Positions 24,401 to 36,400 of a stretch of DNA of 64,000 bases are shown here, in pieces. How positions within the stretch are numbered: the stretch's first letter is position 1; every line of letters begins with the position of its first letter. Made by a program: the position numbers and the translations under genes. Source of the stretch: Pachyseris speciosa (taxonomy: Eukaryota; Cnidaria; Anthozoa; Scleractinia; Pachyseridae); the NCBI GenBank assembly GCA_016490735.1, contig JAEMWC010000161.1, positions 124,001-188,000 of the forward strand, read 5' to 3'. The notes under the pieces were generated by a model. That model was not told where the DNA came from. It saw only the letters and a list, made by a program, of their open reading frames with translations, and did no database searches.

Positions 24401-27400
24401 TCGTTGATAATGTATGCTCGTCTAGGTGGTACAACCCCCCCCCCAAAAAAAAAACAAACAAACAAACAAAAACAATTATCTCAATATCGAGCCATGCAGT
24501 CCATCTAAGCTGTACGATATGAAATATTTAACTTGAACATTCTGAGAAAATTATTAACATTCTCAGGAAATTAAAGGAAAGATCGGCAAATGTTTCTGCT
24601 TTTAATTCTTGGTTTTCATGTGACGTCAGAAAAAACTAAAATTTAAAATTTGAGATATTACCTTCATCAGGTAAAAGACATTTTAAAGATCGGTAGCATG
24701 CTTAGTTTTGAAAATAGAGAGGTTTTAATTTAGAATTATTTTACAACGCGTTACATCTGGATTGCTTCTGAGAAACATGCCCCGTATATGAAAATATCGA
24801 TTCACGTTGTGTTTTCGAGTTCTGAATGTGCCCAGGCGAATGTTTTGAAGTTTAGCAGACAGAGCAAAAAAGTGTTTTGAGAGAGCAAAAGTAAACTCAG
24901 GCTGTTTCCACTGGATTTCCGGCCGCCATGTTGTTGTCCCTTGGAGGGACACCAACATGGGGTCTCCATTTAAACACCATAATTTTGAATGGTACCCTTT
25001 GTCGACTAACTCAAGTTCGGGATATCGCACAGCCCTGAAACTTTGACACGTTGTTTATTTACTACTCTTCTACAATAGCTCAATTTATTGACTTAATTTA
25101 TAGAAAGATAAGTGATTTTATTTTTGACTTGCGTGATACTAGCGTGACGTGAAAACCAACAATTAACTAACTTATTCTAAAAAGAAAATAAATTAATTTA
25201 ATTACTGAGGGTTGTCTTCGTGTGGGCGAACTTCTACTTGAGCAGAAGCCACGACTAACTTCAATTCGAAACTAAAACGCTGAACTTTAAATCTCTGTAA
25301 AGAACGATACAAGATGATTTTTTGAGAAACTCTCCTTGAAATTTAAGCCTGCATTTAAACTAATACTGTATCAACGAATTTTTGAAATTAGCAATTCATT
25401 TAAAAGCATCAAAGAGGACTCAATAACGTTAGAAACACCATTTTTTGTGAAAATTACTTCTGCAGTTTCGCTACCACTGAGGACTGAAAATAACAGAAAA
25501 ACAGAAAACAAACCTGAACCCGTAAACAAAAAAAAACAACAAGAATTAACTTCGCTCCATGTAGTAAAAAATTAGGCAGTTAGTACAACACTTATCTGTT
25601 TTCTATTAAATCCAACGAACAAACACGATTTGTAGAGAATCGTCGTAAAGTAAGTATTGAAGTATATATATTAGAAGTGAGCTTTGCGGATGATACCCGA
25701 CGAAGAAAAACGGAGCTCATTTTAAGACTCGAACCTTTCGGCCGAGTAACAACAACAAAGCAGACAAAACACAAAAAGAAAGAAGAAGACAAAAAGCAAA
25801 GGTGAGAGTTTTTTCATTGTTGCACTATTTCAAGCGAATTTTCAAAGGGAAAGACGTTGTGTAGATTTCTATCAAAAGTGAAGACAACTAAACTAACAGA
25901 AAATAACTGAGCCCTCAGTTATTTTTTGAAAGAACACGACTTTTAAATTTAACGAATTCAATTTTCCATCTTCTTGACCTGCAAATACACAGTGGTCAGA
26001 AACAAGACAATGTGGATGACAAGCAAGAAGGTGAAAAACTAGTTGGCCCTTCTTTAAGACGGATAGCAAGACGGATAGCTGTAACTAGGAACAAAATAAG
26101 CCACCGAACGAAATATGTTCCCTCGTGGGAGCGAATATACGAAACAGTATTCCTGTTTTTAGTCCAGGTCCACGGATTCATCTCGGTGCCATTTGAATCC
26201 TGTTTACCTGGATTTTTTTTAATTCCAATTTGCGCTACACCACGTTTACCTTGATTGATTGATTGATTGATTGATCTTTGTGTACCCGCATTCAAAAACA
26301 AAAACAAACAATTGGCACTTCTTCAGGATCAAAAGGAATTCAAACCACTCCCACAGCTGACAAGCCTGATTACCTCACTCGGAACACTTCTTTCATATGA
26401 AAATACCCTTTGTAAATTGGGAAAGACGCAGGAGATTGTAAGATGAAAAGTCATTATATCTCACCATATCGGACACGCATGCACGTTGCATACTCGCTCT
26501 TCTTTTCGTGGTTTCGTGGCTCCATGACAGTGAAAGTCCTCAACCAGAGAGACATTTCCCAGGTAAAATCGAATGCACCTCATTCGCAAGCTTCTCCTGA
26601 TACCTATAACAATGCGAAAAAGAAACGATCGATTAGTTATGATCACAAGGCAATTATTGGTAATGCAATATTAAAGCTCATGAAAAGGCTTCATGAACAC
26701 GAGATGCTGTGGAACGAAAATTCGGTTCAATCCAACCCGAAGGCAAGTGTTTCTACGGATCCCCAGAGGTTTCTGTTGACTATTTCATGGATCCTAACGT
26801 AGAAAATCAAAGCCTTGAAGAAGTGTTTATATCTTTATAAGAACAACCGTGAAAATAAATGACGTATGTCCGTGACGCAGAGATTTGCAGTATGGGATAC
26901 TAAAGTAATTAACAATCTCCTTTTGAAACCAAACAGTGTCCGAGCGCGTAATAATAGTTCATTTTATATCGTTAAAGCGTCTATGTCAACGAATTCCTGG
27001 ACATATTGTAAAGCTATATTTAATCATCTTGCCCATCAAGGTATTGTAGGTGTCCATTTCAACTGAATATCAAGCGAAAGTTGGAAATGTTTCAAGATAG
27101 GTCCCTTTCTGGCATGAACTTCCGTGACCCCAAGAAACTTACTAAATGTAGTAGTATTAATATTGTAGAACAACAGCAACCGTTTTCACCATTTACGGTT
27201 TCACAGATGCATTCGTTAATTTGGCTTTTCGTAATGGTACTAAAAATGGCAATAAGTGGTCCTTTTGGATTACAAGACGGGCACGTAAGATCCTTTGACT
27301 CTTACCTCCACCACAGTGAACGTTACATTCGCCCCAGCCCCCATGAACCCAGCCGAAGGAGGCGTAGGGTGGGAAACGGTGTTGGTTGATGCCTTTTTTC

Positions 27401-30400
27401 TCTTCTTTCTTGTCCTCAAGTGGCATTGCGTAACGATATTCCACTCCAAAGTTGAATCCATAATACAGCACCTTTTACCAAAGTTTACCAAAGTAGTAGT
27501 AGTTGCTTTCCAAACTTCAGTAATATTATTTTTCAAATTGCTTTACAATTAGCCCCACTACAGTAGATTTACCGTCTTTCAAATAAGAAACCAGTTCTAT
27601 TCTTCACAATAACGTAAAATTGATCAACTGACTTTCTTGGACGCTGTATGAAAACTGTAGCATGCTGCTGTTCAGAGTACGAAACGAAAATAAATTGAAG
27701 AAGCAACTCAAACGAAGATCCGAACTTTCCTAATTCGGTTCAAATCGAACCCAAGTATTTATCGATTCCTTACCTCGGCTTAGTTCGTAAATATACAGTA
27801 TTGATAAGTCAAGTTCTCTCTACCTTGTTTACAGGTAATAAAGATCAAGGGACTGTGATATTCTTTTACCAGAACAACACAATAACATCTTTGGTTGATT
27901 TTTTTTATGTCAGACGTCGTTGGCACAACACATCGACACACATGTATAGTGCCGGTTCTGGCACAGCAAGCAAGTGACAACTCAGGCCTTCATTCAGTCA
28001 AACCAAACCTTAAAAGTTCAAGTTACTCATTTTAATCGTAACTTTAACTTTTAAGGTTTGGATTCAACAGAATTAAGGCCTGAGTTATGACTTCCATGCA
28101 GTGACCAGAACCGGCACTATACATGTGGGTGTCCCCTTGTTTCAGCGCGCCCAAAACAAACGTTTTTCCTTTATATATCCGGGTTCCAAGCTGCCCTGAT
28201 ACCTTGTGTGCCATCCATCACCCCTATTAGAGAGAGGCTGCTTTAAGGTAAACCAGACGATGGCCGATGCACGCGTTAACCAACTCCCACCCGAGCTGCA
28301 GGATATAATCCTCACTCATGTTGTCCAAGCAAACGTGCAGGACAGGAAAGACATGGGGTGGGACGCAGTTCACAAAGATCTTGTTTCATTCTTTGATACT
28401 TGGAACTTGAAATACTGTGAAATAGAAGGGGCTTTCACAAAAGTCACACTTTGCGACAGGCATGACAGCTGCGCTGATATGAGCGGTTATTGTTGGGTTT
28501 GTTGGGGAAAAAACCGTCGGCATAAGATTGCCGACCCTTCGGCTATTGAAGATATGTATTTGAGGTGTTTGCAAAGAATTTATCATCCCATCTGTGGAGC
28601 AAGTGTGTTTCGGGTTTTGGGGCCGGGGGAATGGCGGGACGTTGAAGATGAGGGCGAAGAGACAGATGAGCTTGACGAGGATGTTTGGCGCGTTGAAAGT
28701 GATGAGAGTGATTTCGACGACCCCCCATATTCAGAGGTTGGGGAGGGCGACGTGTGTTTTATGTTCAGATGGTTCTCAACGAAGCAAAATTTTAAACGGC
28801 CGCAGGACGCGCACCGAACTCTGGCAAACACCTTTCCATGTTCGCCAACACAATACTCAGCTGTTTCCATATCGTTTGCGGTGTATTTCTTTTCTTTCCA
28901 ACAATACACCTCCTTCATCATATACATGAATATTTTTTTGCTCAATTGGTCGGCCTTTTGAAGAGTGGGGTGTGGCTTTATTCAAAACCTTCCTCCCGTG
29001 TGGAGGCCGGCCTTTTGAAGAGAGGGGTGTGTGGGGAGAGCGATGACGGAGTGGTTGAAACGCCGCACCATAAGGCACGCGTTGGTCGCAGAAATAGACA
29101 AGTGGTTGGAGTACAAAGAAAACAAAGACTCAATGGATTACGGTCCAATGTGCCACGTGTGCACACTGTTCAAAAACGACATGTCTCCATGGCAGTACAT
29201 TCTGAAAACGAGGGAAACCCACTTCATTGACGATTGTGGGCTTATATCGTACAGGGTTCTCCACTCCCTGCCACCAGAAGAAAAGGAGTAGATGAAAAAG
29301 TGGCTGACCGATGAGGGGTTTTACGACACAGTCCATTAAATATCTGCGCCAAGACATAAATGAATCTCATGGAGCGGATTCACACCCTCCCTCCAGAGTT
29401 GTGTGAGAAAATCCGCCGTTACCACACCCAAAACCAACTGAATGAAAGAAGAGAATGGGGTGGGGCCAGGTACACAAGGAGCTTTTGGTTCCTTTGTTTC
29501 GGTTGATGTTTCCAATTTTCTTCGCCGACGGTTGGTCTTTTGAAGAATAGTGACCCCTTCATAAATGGCTCTCTTTGACTATGTCAAACAACTCTCACCA
29601 GAGTTGAGAGAAAAAATACTCTCTGAGGTGGTCAAACAAAAAGTCAATGACCGAAACAAAATGCGGTGGGCCGACGTTCATGAAGATATTCGTGACATTT
29701 TTGAGGTTCAACAACCCTTTTGTTCGGAGCAGGGTGTTTTATCAAGAATAACCGAATGCAGAAGATATGAAGACTGTGACTTTTGCAGTGGATATTGTGT
29801 TGTATGCTGCCGAAATGAAAAAATCTTACGTAGGATTTATCCACTTGAACAAATGCATAATTTACATTTCAGATGGCTTGTTTTGAAATCCTTCGGCAGA
29901 CCGTTCAGTGATTGCCAGGGCAATTAAACAATCACAGCCCCCAATATAAATGAATCTCTTGGAAGGTGTCAACCAACTCCCACCAGAGTTGAAAGAAAAA
30001 AACCTCAATGAGATCGTGCAGGCAAGAATAGGCAAGAAAAAAAAGCGGGCTGGGGCGAAGTGCATCGTGAGCTGTTTCTGTATTTCGAAGACGCCCCCTT
30101 TTGTGAAATTGAAAACTGCTTCACCCTCATTACTAGCTGTGGCCAATGTCACCCCTGCAGGCGGAACGGATGGTTCTGTTGGTTGAAAAACAGGCACCAC
30201 GTGTTGTGCCAGTGGTACGAAGTTGAGGTTATTGAAGAAAAGTGGGTCATGGATTATGTATACCCTTGGATAACGCACCAATGCTCGCACTGTGTTGGAT
30301 CGTGGTGTCCCTTGCAGGTGAATTACGCGCCCCCAGAAAGACCCTTGAAGAGGTTGTCCAAAAGGAGTTCCGACGAGTTGTAAATGAGCTCAAACACCAA

Positions 30401-33400
30401 GACCAAGTTTTTGTTTCGCATTGATGGCGTTCCGCGCCAAAGTGTGGCCCCATTGTCTTTGCTTCCACGGATTCGAGTCAAGAGATTTGACCATTTTACG
30501 GTCGGCAACATGCTTGCACTTATTTTCATCCTCTCCGTACTTCTTCGCGCGAAAACCACCGCATCAGTGGTGCCGCTGGGTTGTTGAAAAATTTGCAGGA
30601 TTTCTCCTGTTTCGGGGTCGCAGGTCAGCTGGCTGGACAAGGGGTTGTAACGTTCGGTGTAGTTATGGCCAGGAAGGGTCCAACCTTTTTTCAGCGCTGG
30701 CAGTTTCTCAATCAATTCATGGATGTCTACACCCGATCCGTAATAGTTGCGCATCGTTTTCTGGAGAACATCCATGAAAACCATGGTGGTTGGGAACCGC
30801 TTTAGGAAAGGCTGTCAAAAACTTCGGGTTGGTTGCGAACTTGGGCAACAACACACCCTGTGAAACGAAGCGGGAGTCGACGAAATCCCCAAGGCCAGCG
30901 CCGACAAGCCCTCTGCCGTAGCCCTTCCATTTTATCTACGAGCCGTAGCTGCGGGTGCCGCCCTGCCGCTTGTAGTCCGCGTATAGGCGCTTGTATTCGG
31001 CCACCATTGCCCGCCCTTCTTTCGCAGAAATTTTGGGGCCTTTGAAAAGCTTGGGGTCAGAGATAACATTCCACAGTCTTTTGAAATCGACGAAGGGAAA
31101 GGGAACAGGGAGGCCTCTTCCGTCGAGATCGGGTCTGTCGGTTTTGTAACGGATGCTGGGGCGCACTTTCCTGGAAAGTTGGTCCAACAGCTCGCTGCCG
31201 ACCTTTTCCAACACTGGCGTAGCCTTGCGAACCCCGTAGTTGATGGCCTTTTTCTGCAGCTGTTTGTTGCGCAGGGCCTCAGAAGCGTAATAGTGGCCAG
31301 CTTCCACCCCCTTTTTTCGCGAGATACGGAATCCCATGTTGCAGAGTAAAGTCGAGCGCAGTGCCCGCAAGGTCAATCAAAATACCAGCGCCCTCTGCGT
31401 GAGAGGGCCCCGTCAGTTTCCCGGCAAGAAGTGGGTTTTTGTTTTGCCACAAACCGCGCACTAGGCCTGTCCCATTTTTCGGTTGTTTTTAGTCATGACA
31501 ACCCTTTCTGACCCAGGTACATTCGGTGTTTTGCGTTTGTCCCGCACGCAATACTAATCAGCCATTGGTCAAGGTATATTCATGAAATAATTTTTCACAA
31601 CCTGCTCGTTGTGATGCTCATCGGGAGAAAACCTTTTCAGAATGTCCTTGTAACTCGTGCCTCTGTTGAGTTCATTGAGAAAAAGCAGGCAGAAATACCC
31701 ACACTCACACTTCCGATCCATTGGATTTGGTTGTCATTCCGAAGAAAGGTTTTGTGGCCCAACTTTCGCATTTCCTTCTCCCACTCGTCTGGGGGTGGCA
31801 GCCCGAAGGAATCGAAATATTCCATATCTTTCCCCTTCGAACAGCAAACCCAATGTGTGCCCAAACTTCCGAAATCGTCCAGGTTGATGATGCAGGGCGA
31901 ATGGTGCAGAGGTTTGGCCTCGTTGCGTGAGAAGATGCCCTTGAGTGGAATGCCGAGATATTTGCACCAATTCACCAAGTCAACGTTGGAAAGCGGCACG
32001 TCCCTGAACTTCATTTGTTTCCCCGACCGACCATTGGACGTTCCCAATCCTCCCATCGACCCCAGACAGGCGGATGACGCATTTGCATGCCCCTACCGAC
32101 AAGATATTTTTCAATTGTCTTTTTCTGGTCGGGGGACAGCATTTGCGTGAGTTTGAAGAGCTGCACCTCCTGGGGGCCAAAACCCTTTCCGAAAATCTTT
32201 TTCAAAAGTTTTTCCGCGCCGAAGCTAAGACCGGCCCTACCCAAAGCTTTGGCCGCGGGGGCGAGCAAAGGCCGGGCCAGACTGAGCGCCGTGAAAAAAA
32301 GGTTGCCGCCGTGCTGTGCGGTTTTGCTGATCTGCGTCTTGCTCATTTTCACATCGGCGCCGCGCTTTTCGCTGGCGGCCTTTTTCATTCAGTTGATTTG
32401 GGTGGCAGTCAGGAAGAGGTCCTCGCCATGCCCAATTTGTTCAGATTTGACGCGCAGAGTCACAGCTGCTTTCTCGGCGAAAGCCTTTCGGAGTTTTTTC
32501 TATTGGCCGTCAGTCAGCGCAAGCCGTCGCCATCTTATATCAAGAGAAATAATTTTTCCATCCTAGGTTCAAGCCACAACCAGCTCGTTTCAAATTTGTT
32601 TGATCACAAGTTCTTCCGCATTCAGGACAGAGGCCAAGATGGTGTAATTGTGAGCGTTGGCGGCTTCGTTCAACCGGTAATGCAAAACCAACTTCTTCGG
32701 GTCGCCCGTCACGCTTTCTTTGACAGCCCTGAGGTTGAAGTAAAGCACAGGGTAAAGCGTTGAGTAGTTGGCCACATTCAGCTGGGTCCCCGTGTTGTGA
32801 TCATTTTTCCTGTACCTGTACTGGATGAGGTCGCGGCGGATGCGTGTTTGGTCATCACCTTCATAATCGAGTTCGGGGTAATAAACCCCCCGTATTGAAG
32901 CCGGCAGGTGGATAATTTTGCCGAATTCTGTCTTTCACACTTCAGCCCGGTTTTGGTTTGGTGCTGGCCGTTGCCCGGCAGTGTGAGTGGGGTGTCCAGA
33001 TTCACCCGCACATAATCCACATTTTCGACAAAGCGTGGCGACTGAAACATTGTCGGTATATTCATGGCAAAAATTTCTGTTCCGAAGCAGAAACTTCAAA
33101 GTTGGTTTGCGAAAATTCGGCTCAACTTCAACATTGCGTCAGACGTGGGTGGTGTTTGCACCCTCACCTTTGGGCGGGCGGGGCAGTGCTTCTGCAATAT
33201 TTGTCGAATCTTGTCGCCCCCCTTTTCAACCACAACCTGGCCCACCTTTCGACCCAATTTTTCAGCGGCCGCTTTTTTTTTTTTTTTTTTTGCGGCCTGG
33301 GTTGCGCCCTTTTTGACCTCCTTTCCAAGGGAAAGGAGGGTGTCGCGGATTACCCCCGAGACTTTGTGTTTGAAGCGATAGCGTCCAGCACGCTCGTCGA

Positions 33401-36400
33401 AAAACTTCATCCACTAGCTTGGGAAAACAATTGTTGCTCTGTATACTAGTAGAATTTTCCTCTCACCCAGTTCATTCCTCTTCGATCGTGAGGCTCAAAG
33501 CCACATCAAGCCCGTTGAGGTCGATGGGGGTTGTTTCGCCCGTCTGTAACCCGTATCCGCACAGAATCAATCCGAGGTTTGTTGACGGGGTGGAACTCAA
33601 GTCGACTGGGTTCTGCTTGAAAAGGGTAACTGACCCGGAGATCTGTGGTGGGCAAGCTGTACAAAACGTCGCTTGGCACATCATTCGCCCTTCGCGTTAT
33701 CAGATCGCAATGAAGAAAAACCCAGTCGACCCCCCGGGTGAAGTCCGGAATCACATCCCCCACGAAATTGGTGCCGTCTTTCAGAATCTTTTTCTCAAAT
33801 CCAAGCAAACTGGCAAACTCCCCGACGGAGAGGTCGATTTCGTAATCCTTTGCCACCAAAAACACAACCCGGTAAATGGTGAAGTCGAAATACAAATTGA
33901 AGATGGGCTCTTTGTTTGCGGCCGTCGGATCAACGAACCCCGTGTGAGCCTGCAAGAAACGGTTGATAGTGGTGTAATTATACATCCCATCAGGAAAAGT
34001 CAAAGTCTGCCAATCGCCGGTTTTTTTCCTCCATTTCAGTTTGCTGTTTCCGAAAGCTTCTGCAATGTTGTACCACGAGTAGCTCATGGTGATCAGCCTG
34101 TTCAACGCCGCTTTGTAATTTGTCCCTGAGCCTACCTCAATCGGCGGATTGAAGAAAATTCTGAAATCGTGGGGCTTTTGGTCGCCCCCGTTGTTCTGCA
34201 GCTTCACAAGGCGCGAGTCGAGCAACAGGTGGAAACTCATTGCGCTATATAATCGTGGAGAATTTTTCGCCTCTGAAATTCGTTGATGATACCAAGTTGG
34301 AGGAGCTGTTGGATCAAAGCAGAAACCTTTTTGCGGAGTTTTGTCGAAGAGTTGCCGGCCTGCATCAAACCAAGGCCTACGTACAGTCGGTTGATCATGT
34401 TGTCGGCTGTTTCGCCAAAGCCGCTGCCCTCCGTTTCCAACCAGTCTTCCCCTTCAGGCCACAATTTAGGGTCCTCATCTTCCTCCTTACTTTCAATCGT
34501 GGGGCGTCGCGCCAAAATGGCCCGTTCCAAAGTTGAGGGTTCTTTGGCTCTTGTTTTTTTCGGGGAAGTTTTTTTCAACTCCCTTTTCCCTTCTTGAAGC
34601 TGCTGTGGCGACAACTCCCACCGCCCCCCACTTCGACAGTCATAAATTTCTTTTTGCTTTCTTCGAAGATCTGCCACGGAAAACCCACGAAACATGGACT
34701 TTTTACTCTCCACTCTGTAGTTGGGGTCGTCCCCATACTTTGTCAGGAGCTGGTTGACTATTTGCAATTGGACAGATTCGCTGGGCTCTTTTTTGAGCAA
34801 GCCCGTCACCACTGGTTCCTCCCAGGTTCTTCACCATCATCACCGCCGGCCTCTTCCATCACTGGTGGTGATGGTGGTGGTGGAAAAAACTCTTCCTCAG
34901 AGGCTGGTGATGGTGGTGGTGTTTCACCCTCCGGCCTGAAATCGTCCCAATCGAAGGAGTTGATCCGGTCGAACTCATCCATCGCGTAGTCGGGTCCGGC
35001 CACCTCTTCCGCGGGCGGCTGATTCATACTTTTGTCCAACCTCGTCGTGACCGGTTTCAAAAGCTTTTCGGCCTTGACCTAGCCAAACTCCTTAGCGATT
35101 TCGTTCATTATGAACTTCCGGCGGATTTCATCCTCCTGCTTTTCAACCTCAGCTTCGGCCTCTGCCTTTTGTTGCCATTTCTTCAAAGACATGGTTGGCT
35201 TTTGCGGCCTATATATAAGAGGAGAAAAATGAAAATCCCAAATTATGATCCCCCCGACGTCACTACCACCAACGGTTTCCGGCGGGGACACCCATCCATG
35301 CCCGACGACGTTTTTCGGATGTTGGTGTGCGGGCCAAGCAATTCAGCCAAGACGAAAATCCTGCTGCACGAGCTCTACGAGCTGTTGGCGTTCGACAAAG
35401 TCTTTCTCTTTTCGAAAAACTTCCACCAAAACAAGTATCAAACCCTCTTGCAGGACTGCCGAAAACATCGACCCCGAGGTGGGGTACGAGGTCATTGAGG
35501 CCCCCGGCGACGAAATAATTCCGCTGTAAGACTTACCACCAGAGAATCAAAAAATCGTCGTCTTCGACGACTTGGTTTGCGAAAAAACCAAAACGACATC
35601 ATAAAATACTTCATCAACGGCCGACACCGAAACTGCAGCGTCATTTACCTGATCCAAACCTACTACAAGGTTCCCAAAAACATCCGGGACAACTGCAGCC
35701 ATTCTGCCTTTTTAGCTTCCTCCCCAGGGAGAACAAACGAATCGCCGACGAGCTGGGTCGACCACAACCTGTAGAACCGCACCACCGACAAGAAGTTTTC
35801 CTTCTTTCACTACAACAAACCCCGGAAATTAAGACATATAACCACCGCGGAATGGGGCGTTTAACAATCCTGAAAGCGGAGCACCGAAAAGCACAGCCCC
35901 GGGAACCCCAGGACCTGCTGGTCTGCAGGGCACACAAGGCCCACACGGGCGAAAAGGTGATCCTGGCCCGCAAGGGCCAGCAGGACCACAGGGACCCTTT
36001 GGCCCGCACTGCCCACAGGGCCTCAAGGCCCGCAAGGCCCTCATGGGGAAGAAGGCCCACATGGCCCAACCGGCGTGCGAGGACCAACGGGCCCGCAAGG
36101 GCTGAAAGGCGACCGCGGGGACGCTGGCTCACAAGGGGTGCAAGGTTTCAAAGGCGACAAAGGCAATGCCGGCCCCCGCGGGGCGGAAGGCCCACGCAGC
36201 ATTCAAGGGCTCAGAGGCCCGCAAGGTCCGCAAGGCTCCAGCTCCTCCCCTGAATGATTATCTGAAAAGGGATGGCAGCGCTCCAGTGACAGGCATTCTT
36301 GACGTGGACGGCCACTCGATTGTGAATCTTGGTGCACCAGCCAACCCACTTGATGCAGTCAGTGAAAATTATGTTGCAACCACTTTTTTCAAACTCGATG

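Noticed and set aside
28583..28945. Minus-strand open frame overlapping the first F-box-like gene.
   Set aside because: It is Ser-rich because it is antisense to an acidic Asp/Glu stretch. The plus-strand gene has family members.
31637..31780. Apparent loss of the protease catalytic cysteine (SVSVG instead of S..CG).
   Set aside because: In another frame the same bases read [14 protein letters not shown], so a frameshift lies just upstream and the cysteine codon itself is present.
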